A stretch of DNA of 64,000 nt from Thermomicrobiales bacterium. Its GTDB lineage: Bacteria; Chloroflexota; Chloroflexia; Thermomicrobiales; UBA6265. Where the stretch lies: NCBI GenBank assembly GCA_041390825.1, contig JAWKPF010000023.1, positions 1 to 64,000 on the forward strand, read 5' to 3'. Below, in pieces: positions 17,937-28,181 of the stretch. Position 1 is the first letter of the stretch; the number at the start of each line of letters is the position of its first letter. The notes under the pieces were generated by a model. That model was not told where the DNA came from. It searched no databases and saw only the letters and a program-made list of their open reading frames with translations. The translations under genes were made by a program, and so were the position numbers.

Positions 17937-18126
17937 TGACACATAAGTATACCGCCCTTGGCCCGATTCACCTACCGGACCTGGACAGTTCGCGGGCCAT
18001 CCTGTATTGAGTCAGGTTGCCCGTAATCGAGCGCGCGTGCAGACCAACTCGAAAACCCACCGGGGCGTTCGCAGTTCGCGCTTCGCCCCGAACGTGCAAG
18101 CAACGGTCCGCGGACTACCAACGAAA

Positions 18127-18154
18127 CGAGGGTGGCCGGTCATGACCACCCTCG
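18127..18154 (-). terminator. Terminator of the ribosomal protein operon
   Basis: Perfect 9-bp stem CGAGGGTGG/CCACCCTCG with a 10-nt loop lies 22 bp after the rplL stop; the minus-strand tail is TTTCGTT. rpoB and rpoC do not follow rplL here. Confidence 0.8.
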
Positions 18155-18175
18155 CTCTCACAGGTTCTGGCTGCG

Positions 18176-18559
18176 TTACTTGACGTCGGCCTTGGCGCCG
18201 GCTTCTTCCAGCTTCGCCTTGGCAGCGGTCGCCTCGTCCTTGGAGACGCCTTCCTTGACGGCCTTCGGAGCGGCCTCGACCAGGTCCTTGGCTTCCTTCA
18301 GGCCCAGGCTGGTGAGCTCGCGCACGACCTTGATCACCTGGATCTTGTTCGCGCCGACATCGGTCAGAACGACATCGAACTCGGTCTGCTCTTCGGCCGG
18401 ACCAGCCTCGGCCGCGCCACCACCAGCGGCGACTGCGCCGCCGACTGCGACCGGCGCCGCGGCAGAAACGCCCCAGCGCTCTTCGAGCTCCTTGACAAGC
18501 TCATTGATCTCGAGGACGGTCATCTTCTCGAGCTGCTCGATCAGGGCAGCGTTGCTCAT
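18176..18559 (-). CDS. rplL: 50S ribosomal protein L7/L12
   Basis: The 127-aa product has the N-terminal dimerisation helix ('IEQLEKMTVLEINELVKELE'), an Ala/Gly-rich hinge (about 37-56) and the factor-binding C-terminal domain ('EFDVVLTDVGANKIQVIKVV'). It forms the ribosomal stalk with L10. It follows rplJ by 68 bp and ends at a strong terminator. Confidence 0.97.
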   Translation of the reverse strand: MSNAALIEQLEKMTVLEINELVKELEERWGVSAAAPVAVGGAVAAGGGAAEAGPAEEQTEFDVVLTDVGANKIQVIKVVRELTSLGLKEAKDLVEAAPKAVKEGVSKDEATAAKAKLEEAGAKADVK

Positions 18560-18627
18560 TGTTGTTTCCTTTCATGGGCCGACTCACGCGACCCCGGCAA
18601 AAACGTTCCTACGGACGAATGGTCGAG

Positions 18628-19164
18628 TTAGTCGGCCGCCATGGCCGTGCCGCCGAGCTGATCGGCGCGCGCCTGAAGCAGATATGCGATGGAGCGGCTC
18701 GGGCCACTGAGGACACCGACCGTGCGCGCCATTGGCGACTGCAGGAGCCCCAGGAGCTTGCCCTGGAGAACTTCCTTCGAGGGCAGCGTCGAGATTGCTT
18801 CGACTTGCTCCGCGGTGATGAAGTTCTTGTCGAGCACACCACCACGAATGGTGAGAATGCGCGACGTTCGCGCGAAGTCCGAGAGCGACTTGGTAAAGCC
18901 GACGATATCGTCGTTGGCAAGACCCAGCGCCAGCGGTCCTTCCAGGTACGAATCGAGTCCCGAAATCCCCGCGTTCTCGGCTGCGATGCGAGTCAGGGTG
19001 TTCTTCGCGACCCGAAACTCGCCGCCACTCTTGCGCAGGCTGGTTCGCAGATCCTGCAGATCAGCGACGCGCAAACCGCGATAGTCGGTGAGCACGATCA
19101 GCTTCGCATTGGAGAGCTGCTCGGAGAGCTCATCGATCGTTTGTGCTTTGGCTGAAGTTGGCAT
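18628..19164 (-). CDS. rplJ: 50S ribosomal protein L10
   Basis: The 178-aa protein shows 'LIVLTDYRGLRVADLQDLR' and 'FRVAKNTLTRIA', typical of L10, with the C-terminal helix that binds L7/L12 dimers. A strong AGGAGG site precedes the ATG. A leader hairpin at 19217-19243 suggests autogenous control by L10. Confidence 0.96.
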   Translation of the reverse strand: MPTSAKAQTIDELSEQLSNAKLIVLTDYRGLRVADLQDLRTSLRKSGGEFRVAKNTLTRIAAENAGISGLDSYLEGPLALGLANDDIVGFTKSLSDFARTSRILTIRGGVLDKNFITAEQVEAISTLPSKEVLQGKLLGLLQSPMARTVGVLSGPSRSIAYLLQARADQLGGTAMAAD

Positions 19165-19216
19165 TGCGTTAACCTCCTTTCTGTTCCCAACTCAGAATCA
19201 ATTCGTCAAAGAAAAA

Positions 19217-19243
19217 CGCCCTGGAACCCGAAGTCCCAGGGCG
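19217..19243 (-). promoter_or_regulatory. rplJ leader hairpin / attenuator (L10 leader region)
   Basis: On the minus strand a GC-rich stem CGCCCTGGGA../..TCCAGGGCG is followed directly by TTTTTC, an intrinsic-terminator shape inside the 206-bp gap between rplA and rplJ. Known L10 leaders control rplJL by such structures; the exact L10-binding fold was not modelled. Confidence 0.65.
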
Positions 19244-19370
19244 CGTCGCATCGAAAAATGCGGTCGAAGCCGTCGATTGGGACCTCGGCCGGAAATTGAG
19301 CCCGAAGGCGCCGGCTGTCTCAGGTCTCTTGAATTGTTCGTTCTACGCTCGCGTTCTCAGCTGACGCTGA

Positions 19371-20096
19371 CTAGCGAGCAGAGCCTTCGGCTTCGGCAAG
19401 CGTCTTGCCGATGTCCAGTCGAATGCCGGGGCCCATCGTACTCGCAAGGGCCAGCGACTTCAAGTACACGCCCTTGACTCCCGATGGCTTGGCCCGGTTG
19501 AGCGCGTCAACGAACGCCAGCAGGTTTTCCTTGAGTTCGTCGTCCGTGAACCGCTTCTTGCCGATGACGGTATGCACGATACCCAGCCGGTCATTGCGGA
19601 ACTCGACACGCCCCCCCTTCAGGTCCTTGATCACATCCGGGAGGTCTTCCGGCGCGCGCACGACCGTGCCAGAGCGCGGGTTCGGCATGAGGCCGCGGCG
19701 TCCGAGCACGCGACCGAGCGTGCCGACCTTGCCCATCATGTCAGCCGTTGCGATGGCGGCGTCGAAATCGACCCAGCCATCGTTGATCCTGGCGACCAAC
19801 TCATCGCCACCAACGAAGTCGGCGCCCGCTTCCTCGGCAATGCGCGCGGCTTCACCTTGAGCGAAGACGAGCACGCGCACCGTGCTTCCCGTGCCGTGCG
19901 GCAAGGTTACCGTGGTGCGCACGGCCTGGTCGGCCTGACGCGGATCGATACCCAGTCGGGCATGCATCTCGACGGTTTCGTCGAACTTCGCGAATGAGGC
20001 TTCGCGCATCAGCGCGATTGCTTCTTCGGGGGAATAGAGCGTCTCGCGGTTGATTTTCGCGCGGGCCGCAACCGCGTTCTTGCCGCTCTTCGGCAT
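19371..20096 (-). CDS. rplA: 50S ribosomal protein L1
   Basis: The 241-aa product has the L1 features 'DETVEMHARLGIDPRQADQ', 'RGLMPNPRSGTV' and 'VEFRNDRLGIVH'. It binds 23S rRNA at the stalk near the E site and often represses its own operon. It follows rplK by 72 bp. Confidence 0.97.
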   Translation of the reverse strand: MPKSGKNAVAARAKINRETLYSPEEAIALMREASFAKFDETVEMHARLGIDPRQADQAVRTTVTLPHGTGSTVRVLVFAQGEAARIAEEAGADFVGGDELVARINDGWVDFDAAIATADMMGKVGTLGRVLGRRGLMPNPRSGTVVRAPEDLPDVIKDLKGGRVEFRNDRLGIVHTVIGKKRFTDDELKENLLAFVDALNRAKPSGVKGVYLKSLALASTMGPGIRLDIGKTLAEAEGSAR

Positions 20097-20168
20097 AGGT
20101 ACTACCTCCGTGGTCCGAACGATCCCCGTCCGCGGGAATCTCCCACTGGTGAAAAACGAAAAACCTGG

Positions 20169-20594
20169 TTAGGCGACGACCTCGATACCCATCGAGTGCG
20201 CGGTGCCCTCGATCTGCCGCATGGCGCCTTCGATATCGATGGCGTTGAGATCCTTCATCTTCGTCTCGGCGATCTCACGGACCTGATCCTGCGTGACCTT
20301 GCCGACCTTGCGTCCCGGTGCGTTCGCGGAACCCTTTTCGATGCCGGCAGCACGGCGCAGCAGGTCGGATGCCGGCGGCGTCTTGGTAACGAACGTGAAG
20401 GAACGGTCCTCATAAACGGTGATCAGCACCGGAACGGTCTGACCAGCCATGTTGGCGGTGCGCTCGTTGTACTCCTTGACGAAGTTCATGATCGCGACAC
20501 CGTGCTGGCCCAAGGCAGGACCAACCGGCGGGGCCGGCGTCGCCTTGCCCGCTGGAATCTGAAGTTTCACATATGCACGAATACGCTTTGCCAA
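20169..20594 (-). CDS. rplK: 50S ribosomal protein L11
   Basis: The 141-aa protein has the Pro-rich N domain 'QIPAGKATPAPPVGPALGQH' and the rRNA-binding C domain 'KMKDLNAIDIEGAMRQIEGT'. It is part of the GTPase-associated centre. It is cotranscribed with nusG upstream (33 bp gap). Confidence 0.98.
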   Translation of the reverse strand: MAKRIRAYVKLQIPAGKATPAPPVGPALGQHGVAIMNFVKEYNERTANMAGQTVPVLITVYEDRSFTFVTKTPPASDLLRRAAGIEKGSANAPGRKVGKVTQDQVREIAETKMKDLNAIDIEGAMRQIEGTAHSMGIEVVA

Positions 20595-20627
20595 AAATGC
20601 ACCCTCCCGGCGGGTCGAACGCCGGCG

Positions 20628-21245
20628 CTAGGACTCTCGCTCCGCCTGCAAAAAGTCGAGTTCGACCGGTGTTTCACGGCCGAAGAACGATACAAGGACT
20701 CGAATCTTGCCTTTTTCCTGATTGATCTCGTCGATCTCGCCACGGAAATCGGCGAACGGACCATCGACGATGCGCACGGTGTCACCAAGCTGGAACGCGA
20801 TCTTGACCTTCGGCGCCTCCGCCGTCATGCCGGTCATGATCGCCTGCACCTCCCGCTCTCCAAGTGGCACCGGCTTGTTGTTGATGCTCACGAAACCGGT
20901 CACGCCCGGCGTGTTCCGCAGCGCGTACCAGGTCTCGTCATCCAGCTCCATGCGAACCAGCACGTAGCCAGGAAAGACCTTGCGCTGCACGGTGTGACGT
21001 TGACCGCTGCGGATCTCGATCTCTTCCTGAGTCGGAACCACGATCTCATAGACGCGCTCGCCGAGATCGAGCGATTCGACCCGGCTCTCGATCGACTTCT
21101 TGACCTTGTTCTCATATCCGGAATAGGTATGCAGAACGTACCAGGCGCCTTCCAGAGGCTCCTGCCCCTGGGCGCTCTCGGCGGCGCGCCGCTGGGCAAG
21201 CCGTTCCTTGATCGATTTTCGTCCAGACGTAGCTGTGTCAGTCAT
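20628..21245 (-). CDS. nusG: Transcription termination/antitermination factor NusG
   Basis: The 205-aa protein has the NGN domain ('WYVLHTYSGYENKVKKSIES') and the C-terminal KOW domain ('GDTVRIVDGPFADFRGEIDE'). It binds RNA polymerase, modulates pausing and links transcription to Rho or the ribosome. A 30-residue basic N-terminal extension precedes the NGN fold. It lies 21 bp after secE. Confidence 0.97.
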   Translation of the reverse strand: MTDTATSGRKSIKERLAQRRAAESAQGQEPLEGAWYVLHTYSGYENKVKKSIESRVESLDLGERVYEIVVPTQEEIEIRSGQRHTVQRKVFPGYVLVRMELDDETWYALRNTPGVTGFVSINNKPVPLGEREVQAIMTGMTAEAPKVKIAFQLGDTVRIVDGPFADFRGEIDEINQEKGKIRVLVSFFGRETPVELDFLQAERES

Positions 21246-21266
21246 ACGAATCCAATCGGCGCGGAC

Positions 21267-21632
21267 CTACGTCAGCGCGTCGAAGACCCTGAGGAGCAGG
21301 TAGTCGATCCCGCCCAGCAGCAGTCCAAGCACGAAGGCCATCGCCAAGACGAGCGCGGTCAACCGGCGCACGGTATCGCCATCCGGCCAGGTGATCTTCT
21401 TGATCTCCGACCAGGTGTCGCGCATGAGTTGCCGAATGCGCTCCATGCGAAGTGAAAGACCGCTTCGCGGCTTCGCCGGATCGACTTCCTTCGGTGGGGC
21501 CGGTTTCGGCGGTCGAGAGAGACTCTCCCCCGGACGCTGCTCCTCAGCCGCAACGCCCTCGGGCGCCACCTCTTTGGTCTTTGTCGCTGTACGGCGCGGC
21601 TTCGTGGCAGACCGGCGCTGAGCTGTGCTCAT
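21267..21632 (-). CDS. secE: Preprotein translocase subunit SecE
   Basis: The 121-aa protein ends with the SecE core: amphipathic helix 'LMRDTWSEIKKITWPDGDTV' and one membrane helix ('LTALVLAMAFVLGLLLGG'). A basic and Pro-rich N-terminal extension of about 60 residues is unusual in length. The ATG at 21632 was chosen because the frame above it translates the tRNA-Trp region. Confidence 0.94.
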   Translation of the reverse strand: MSTAQRRSATKPRRTATKTKEVAPEGVAAEEQRPGESLSRPPKPAPPKEVDPAKPRSGLSLRMERIRQLMRDTWSEIKKITWPDGDTVRRLTALVLAMAFVLGLLLGGIDYLLLRVFDALT

Positions 21633-21731
21633 CTCGACAATCCATTCAACTCTTCGACGAACGAGCAACGTCTTCGTGACATGAAAACGGGGCGGAACCC
21701 AACGGCGCCACCCCACCGATCGACGTTCTCG

Positions 21732-21807
<76 letters not shown>

Positions 21808-21838
21808 AAGCGCGCCCGATGGCGCTACGCGGCGGCGA

Positions 21839-22009
21839 CTAACGGGTTTCCCGGTGCAACTGGTGCGATTTGCAGCGCACGCAGAACTTCTTCAGTTCCA
21901 GCCGACCCGGATCGTTTCGCCGGTTCTTCTCAGTCGTGTAGTTCCGTTCGCGGCACGTCGTGCACTCGAGCGTGATCGTATGCCGGTCGGCCTTCGACTT
22001 CTTTGCCAT
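21839..22009 (-). CDS. rpmG: 50S ribosomal protein L33
   Basis: A 56-aa frame, MAKKSKADRHTITLECTTCR... to ...LHRETR, carries two CxxC pairs (CTTC and CVRC) that bind zinc and the L33 signature 'NYTTEKNRRN'. Gene order tuf-rpmG-tRNA-Trp-secE supports the call. Confidence 0.95.
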   Translation of the reverse strand: MAKKSKADRHTITLECTTCRERNYTTEKNRRNDPGRLELKKFCVRCKSHQLHRETR

Positions 22010-22115
22010 TGTACATCATCCTCTAGTTCGAACTTCGTCGATGGCGCAACCAAAGAGCCGCGCTCCAGCGCGGAAACCCGCAGCGGAACGCGACTCCTGA
22101 GTATAGCAGAGTCTG

Positions 22116-23315
<1,200 letters not shown>

Positions 23316-23374
23316 TTTTGTTTTCGACCTCCCTGGATCGACGGAACTCGCGCCTCGATGTGCGCTGACATGGA

Positions 23375-23399
23375 AAAGGCTCCCTCGAACGGAGCCTTT
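23375..23399 (-). terminator. Terminator-like hairpin in the tuf leader
   Basis: AAAGGCTCC/GGAGCCTTT stem with a 7-nt loop and a TTTTCC end on the minus strand, 60 bp before the tuf start. It either ends transcripts from upstream or attenuates tuf. Confidence 0.5.
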
Positions 23400-23503
23400 C
23401 AGCGATTTGCACGACTCCACGTCTGGATCAGATCCGTGCCCGAAAATTCGGGAGTGGATCGCTCCTGAGTCGCTCGCTTTGCGGCGCGACGCCACAACTC
23501 GAA

Positions 23504-23533
23504 AGTATACTCAACTTTTCCCAGACGTTGCAG
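23504..23533 (-). promoter_or_regulatory. Candidate tuf promoter
   Basis: Minus-strand TATACT at 23504-23509 with a poor -35 (CTGCAA, 18-bp spacer), about 190 bp before tuf. Only the -10 is convincing. Confidence 0.35.
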
Positions 23534-23602
23534 TATTGCTCCGTGCCCTGCGCATACCGGCGTACGCGGGAGACGCTCTCCTCCGTCGGCGACCAGGCAG
23601 CC

Positions 23603-24820
23603 TCAGACTTCGGCCCCCAAGGCCAATACTCGACCATCAGTCGACCCGACAAACACCATTCCACCCGAAACTGCGGGCGATGAGTAAACCCGGCCGTCTG
23701 TGTGAAAACTCCATCGTTCGATGCCCGTCGTCGCATCGAATGCGATCACACGTCCGTCCATGCACCCCACGGTCACGATACCTCCACAAACGGCAGGTGA
23801 TGAGCGGACCTCGTCACCGATGGGGAAAGACCACAGTTCGGTTCCATCATGGAGCGTACGCGCCGCCAGAGTCCCATCGCGGCTGCCAAAGAACACAACA
23901 CCGTCGGCAATTGCTGGTGAACTCTCCACGGGTCCGTTTGTCTCCGCTATCCAAAGAACCTCGCCGTTGAACGCGCTCAGCGCGAACACTCGACCATCGA
24001 GACTTCCGAACACGAGCGTATCGTCAGCAAGGGCGGCCGAGGATCGTACCGAGCCGTCGGTGGGAATCTTCGCGACGACCTCGCCGGTCTCTGCTGCGAC
24101 GACATAGAGATGCCCGTCGTTGTTGCCAACGAATACCGCTCCTCCGGCAACCGTCGGTGAAGATCGAATGCGATCCTCGGTATCAGCCGTCCAAATCGGC
24201 TCTCCGGCGAGCAGGTCGAGCGCATACAGCTTGCTGTTCTCGCATCCGATGTAGGCAACTCCGGCATCGATCGCGGCAGATGACCAGACCCCAGCGCCGG
24301 CCTCGAATTGCCAGGCCAGGTTGCCGGACGCCCTCTCCACCGCATAAACCCTGCCGTCGTCACTGCCAACGACCACCAGGTCTCCCGATACTGCCGGTGT
24401 CGAGAAGATGCTTGCGCCAGTCTCGAAGTTCCATCGCACGGCCCCGTCAGCGGCGTCGATCGCATACAGCCGGTGATCGTCGCTGCCGATAAAGACAACA
24501 CCTTCGGAAATCACCGGAGACGACCACACCTCATCTCCAGTCATGAACTCCCAGACAGGAGCCACACGCTCGGCGTCCAAGGCAGGGCCTGGCATTGCTC
24601 CAGTCCGATGAACGTCGCCCCGAAACAGAAGCACGTCGGCAATCTCTTGCTGGAACGACGAAACGAGTTTCGGTCTTGCTCTTGAGCGCGATACCTTGGA
24701 AAAGCGATGGCTTCCTCCAAGGGCACTCGATTTCGAACGATCGAGTGTCAATCCCAGCAGTACCGTGCTGGCTGCCAGCGCTCTGCGACGCGACAGTCTC
24801 TTCTTGTCAGTTCGTTTCAC
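23603..24820 (-). CDS. Exported PQQ-type beta-propeller protein
   Basis: The 405-aa protein has a Tat-like signal (SRRRALAASTVLLGLTL near the start). About eight near-identical blades follow, each with 'SSPAV..G.VFVGS.DGR.YA.D' and 'G...W.F.T', the PQQ/quinoprotein-like propeller pattern also seen in BamB-like proteins. No PQQ-ligating residues or catalytic domain are visible, so it is probably a binding or scaffold protein at the cell surface rather than a dehydrogenase. It lies between tuf and the tRNA cluster, where such a gene is not expected. Confidence 0.8.
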   Translation of the reverse strand: MKRTDKKRLSRRRALAASTVLLGLTLDRSKSSALGGSHRFSKVSRSRARPKLVSSFQQEIADVLLFRGDVHRTGAMPGPALDAERVAPVWEFMTGDEVWSSPVISEGVVFIGSDDHRLYAIDAADGAVRWNFETGASIFSTPAVSGDLVVVGSDDGRVYAVERASGNLAWQFEAGAGVWSSAAIDAGVAYIGCENSKLYALDLLAGEPIWTADTEDRIRSSPTVAGGAVFVGNNDGHLYVVAAETGEVVAKIPTDGSVRSSAALADDTLVFGSLDGRVFALSAFNGEVLWIAETNGPVESSPAIADGVVFFGSRDGTLAARTLHDGTELWSFPIGDEVRSSPAVCGGIVTVGCMDGRVIAFDATTGIERWSFHTDGRVYSSPAVSGGMVFVGSTDGRVLALGAEV

Positions 24821-25064
24821 AGCTGAGCTCCGATCCGAAAGAAAATCGCTGCTGCCGTCATCCTCGAAACGTGTTCCACCTCGTGCGATAAGAATCGATC
24901 GCTTGCCAACTGTCGAACGATCCTCGAAAATGCATCGACATTCGATATGTCAATGTACATGGAGTTGCCCGACAACGCGACCAGGCACGTCCCGGTTCCC
25001 TCGCATTCGCCGTTGGCGGCTGCAGGACCGGGAAGCGAGCCGAGAGGCACGGAGGTTCCGGCGG
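24821..25064. other. Divergent intergenic region
   Basis: Region between the propeller gene (minus) and the frameshifted secreted gene (plus). It is AT-richer than its surroundings and probably holds both promoters, but no clear -35/-10 pair was found. Confidence 0.4.
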
Positions 25065-26356
25065 ATGTTCCAGCGAACTGCCCTCGCCGCTCTCGTACTC
25101 ATCACCTGCATGACTCTTGGAGCGCCAGTAGCGAGTCATGGTGCCTTTTCCACCAGCGACTATCGCGTGTCCTGGACCGACAGATGGCATGCGGTCCAGG
25201 AGACTGAGACGAATCTCATCCTGTCGGACGGCATTACCTACATTCACGCCGTTGGGGTACTCGATCAGGCTTCGCCTGATCTGTCCGTCCGCGACCTGGC
25301 AGAGGATTGGTTCACCAGCGTCATCGTGGCGGAAGATGTCACCGAGATCTCACCCCCACAGCTCTATCTCCTGACCGTGCAAACGCCATATTCACGTATC
25401 GCTACCGAGTAAGCGATCAGCGGCTCGACCCATACGCGGTGTATTTCGAGGCGCGCGTCATTGCACCAGGGTTACTTCTTTGGCTCGTCGTCGACACTCA
25501 CCTGGGTCTCTACCGCGCCGATCCCGGCGTGTTCGATGCTGCAGTGTCCAGTCTCGAGATCGAGGGACAGCCGCACACGAGTCCGCCGGCACAAACGTTC
25601 GTTTCAGGGCCGTGGCAGCTATCGATTCCAACGGTGGTGCGGCAGTCCTCGATTCCGTCGCTCGGTTTGACCGCTGAATCTGGCTATGAATGGATGGTGG
25701 TGATCGCCGATATTGCGAACGGCGGAAGTGCATTTCACTCATTCCATCTTGAGTCAACGGTGATCCAAAGAGGAGACGGCGCACGCGTCGCGCCATCTGC
25801 AATCGATTCACAGATCGTGAGCGCAACGCTCCGACTGAACGACCCTGCCTCGACCTCGTCGCCGATCCTTCCCAATGCCAGTATTCGCCTGGCGCTTGTC
25901 TATCGGCTCCCCGAAGACTCGACCGACGTTCGGTTCGTCTATGAGGATCGGTGGCTCTCGCTCGATAGCCTGGTGGATGCCGAGATCGGTATCGCAACTT
26001 TGCCGCCAGCGCCGGGAAGGCCACCGATTCAGTTTGGCGTCATCACGGCGTGGCTCCAGGATGGCAGGCCGCAGGTCAAAATGGACGACGGTTCGATTCG
26101 CGAGATCTCGCTCATCGGAACCAGTCTCCCAGCGCTGACCAACTGCTTCGGCAAGGAAACCGATCAGTTTCTGCAAACGCTCGTTGGGTCGCGTGTGGCA
26201 ATCGAGTTCGATCCGGCGGTCCTCTCCACAAATCATGCATACCTCTGGTTGGATAGCGGACAGGGGAGCTCTCACTTCTCAATCACCGGCTCATCGATCT
26301 GGGTCTCGCCAAGATCGCGGCAATCCCGGAACAATCGCGTTTCGCACTTCGGCTAA
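25065..26356 (+). pseudogene. Frameshifted secreted protein with degenerate SNase-like C-terminal domain
   Basis: Frame 1 starts at ATG 25065 (GGAGG upstream) with a signal peptide and runs to a TAA at 25410. The logical continuation is in frame 2 from about 25385 to 26356. The change fits loss of one base near 25372-25390 and could be a true mutation or a sequencing error. The restored product would be about 430 aa. Its last 110 residues resemble a thermonuclease (SNase) OB-fold: 'VITAWLQDGRPQVKMDDGS', 'ISLIGTSLPA', 'CFGKETDQFLQTLVGSRVAI'. The Asp and Arg catalytic residues of SNase (in ..RLIGIDTPE..) are replaced, so nuclease activity is unlikely even if the frame is intact. Confidence 0.65.
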
Positions 26357-26405
26357 AACAGTCGGAAATGGTTGCGCAGCAACAAGGGATCGGCAGGTGG
26401 TCCGT

Positions 26406-27557
26406 ATGCCACTAGGTACGCCAGTGCTTCTTCGCCGAGCAGCGGCCTCTCTTCATGGGTCGCTTGCGCTGCTGCTTGCCCTTGCCATGCTGACAGCAAA
26501 TCTGTCAGCAGCATTCGGGCAATCGACTTCACGCTCCACTGTGGTGGGCGATGGCGCGGATCCCGGAGACGTCGAGTTCGTGCGCGAGGCAATCGCCCTC
26601 GGAAAAGAAGCAGTCGAGACTCTTTCCGATGGACCGATCACAAGGCAGCTTTCGGTCGTCGTTCGGTCCGGCGTGAGCGACCGGTCCACGACCTTCGGTC
26701 TCTACGACGACGACATGATTCAGATCTTCACCGGCTCGACCGGATGGACGGCCCGTTCTGATCTCGAGCGAACGAAGGGCATACTCCATGAGTACGCCCA
26801 TTTCTTCCTCGATCCAACTCCACATCCCAAGCAGCGTCCGGTTTGGCTCGAGGAAGGGCTCGCGGAGTATCTTGCTTGGCGCATGCTCGACGAAGCGAAT
26901 CTGGTGAGCCAGAGCGAGGTACTGGCCTACCATGCTGGGCACATTCGCATATGGCCTCCTGGCGAGCAGCTCTGTTCGCTGACCCCGCAATCCATTGGCG
27001 GTGTTGCCTATCCGCTGGTGCATCTCGGCGTCGCGATTCTCTTGCGAGACCTGCCAGTCTCAGCCGTGGCTCGATATCGCGACTCGATGGCCGCAGGCAC
27101 ACCTCACAGTGAATCATTTTCCTTTGCCTTTCTTCGATCGGAGTCGGAGTTCTGCGCCGATGTCGATCGCCAGATCGAGGCACTTTCGCCTGCACTGTCA
27201 GTGCCGAGTGAGTTGTTCGTTTCAGAGAGTCAGGTGATTGGTTCGCATGCAACCATCGTCGATTCTCCCCAAACCGCGCGCCCTGGCCAACAGGTCATTG
27301 TCCGTGCACGCACCAACGAATCAGCCGAATGCGATCTGTCCCTCCAACTTGAAGGTCGCACACCGGAGTCCTTCCAGCCCCGAAAGGCGCGTGCGGACGG
27401 AGAAGGGGACGTCTTCTGGCTGATCACACTGCCAAGCGACGTAGAAGCGGGAGGAGCACGGTGGATCGTCTCATGCGGTTCGGGGACTGACGAATCTCCC
27501 GTGACTATCACTTTGCGCCGCGAATCCGTCGGCATGTCAGGCACAGACGGAGGCTGA
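26406..27557 (+). CDS. Secreted gluzincin-type zinc peptidase
   Basis: The 383-aa protein has a signal peptide (hydrophobic about 17-38, ending AAFGQ). A zinc site is formed by HEYAH (His128, Glu129, His132) and 'WLEEGLAEY' (third ligand Glu near 150), the peptidase MA/gluzincin pattern. The C-terminal 100 residues look like a beta-sandwich ('ARPGQQVIVRARTNESAECD'). The ATG at 26406 has AGGTGG upstream; the frame is open further up inside the previous gene. It follows the frameshifted gene by 49 bp and is probably cotranscribed. Substrate unknown. Confidence 0.8.
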   Translation: MPLGTPVLLRRAAASLHGSLALLLALAMLTANLSAAFGQSTSRSTVVGDGADPGDVEFVREAIALGKEAVETLSDGPITRQLSVVVRSGVSDRSTTFGLYDDDMIQIFTGSTGWTARSDLERTKGILHEYAHFFLDPTPHPKQRPVWLEEGLAEYLAWRMLDEANLVSQSEVLAYHAGHIRIWPPGEQLCSLTPQSIGGVAYPLVHLGVAILLRDLPVSAVARYRDSMAAGTPHSESFSFAFLRSESEFCADVDRQIEALSPALSVPSELFVSESQVIGSHATIVDSPQTARPGQQVIVRARTNESAECDLSLQLEGRTPESFQPRKARADGEGDVFWLITLPSDVEAGGARWIVSCGSGTDESPVTITLRRESVGMSGTDGG

Positions 27558-27620
27558 CATGCCACGGACTGTCAACCCCTCAGCGAGCGACGCTCCACCA
27601 GGGAACATATCGCAAACAAA

Positions 27621-27649
27621 ATGAACCCGGTCGATTTGACCGGGTTCAT
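27621..27649 (-). terminator. Terminator of the tRNA-Thr/Tyr/Thr cluster
   Basis: Perfect ATGAACCCGGTC/GACCGGGTTCAT stem with a 5-nt loop, followed on the minus strand by TTTGTTTG, 10 bp after tRNA-Thr(GGT). Confidence 0.85.
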
Positions 27650-27658
27650 TGGCACCAG

Positions 27659-27731
<73 letters not shown>

Positions 27732-27763
27732 CAGCCGTTGTCGCAGCCGTCGCTGCCTTTGCA

Positions 27764-27847
27764 TGGTGGGCAGTGGCGGATTCGAACCACCGAAGCTCAC
27801 GCACCTGGTTTACAGCCAGGCCCAATTGTCCACTCTGGCAACTGCCC
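27764..27847 (-). tRNA. tRNA-Tyr(GTA)
   Basis: Complement: acceptor GGGCAGT/ACTGCCC, long variable arm, anticodon loop CTGTAAA (anticodon GTA), CCA encoded. 84 nt, as expected for a class II tRNA. Confidence 0.95.
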
Positions 27848-27882
27848 AGGTCCATGCACTGGCGAGAGTTTTCGCCTTCGGG

Positions 27883-27955
27883 AGCCGACGATGGGACTCG
27901 AACCCGCAACCGGCTGTTTACAAAACAGCTGCTCTGCCAATTGAGCTACGTCGGC
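27883..27955 (-). tRNA. tRNA-Thr(TGT)
   Basis: Complement: acceptor GCCGACG/CGTCGGC, anticodon loop TTTGTAA (anticodon TGT), T-loop TTCGAGT. CCA not encoded. First of the cluster in transcription order. Confidence 0.95.
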
Positions 27956-27988
27956 ATTGCTGCGAAGGCCGCTTCAACGCCAACGGCG

Positions 27989-28018
27989 AGTATATCGAAT
28001 CACCCGCCAGTTGGGCAA
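27989..28018 (-). promoter_or_regulatory. Candidate promoter of the tRNA-Thr/Tyr/Thr cluster
   Basis: Minus strand: TTGCCC, an 18-bp spacer and TATACT, 33 bp before tRNA-Thr(TGT). The same -10 and a similar -35 occur before imuB. Confidence 0.55.
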
Positions 28019-28181
28019 CCGAAATTCGAACCTCAATCGCTGGTCGCGAGTAGTCAGCCGTCTCGGGAACGGTGAGCAAGCGCGCCTCTCCTTTCCGGTC
28101 GCATCCTCGCGATCGATGACCATGCCATACTCGCACCAGTCGCGATCACGCGCCCCATTTCACGAGAGGAATCTCAGGAAC

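Noticed and set aside
23603..24820. PQQ-dependent dehydrogenase
   Set aside because: Only propeller blades are present; no heme or calcium/PQQ-ligand residues or catalytic Asp could be assigned.
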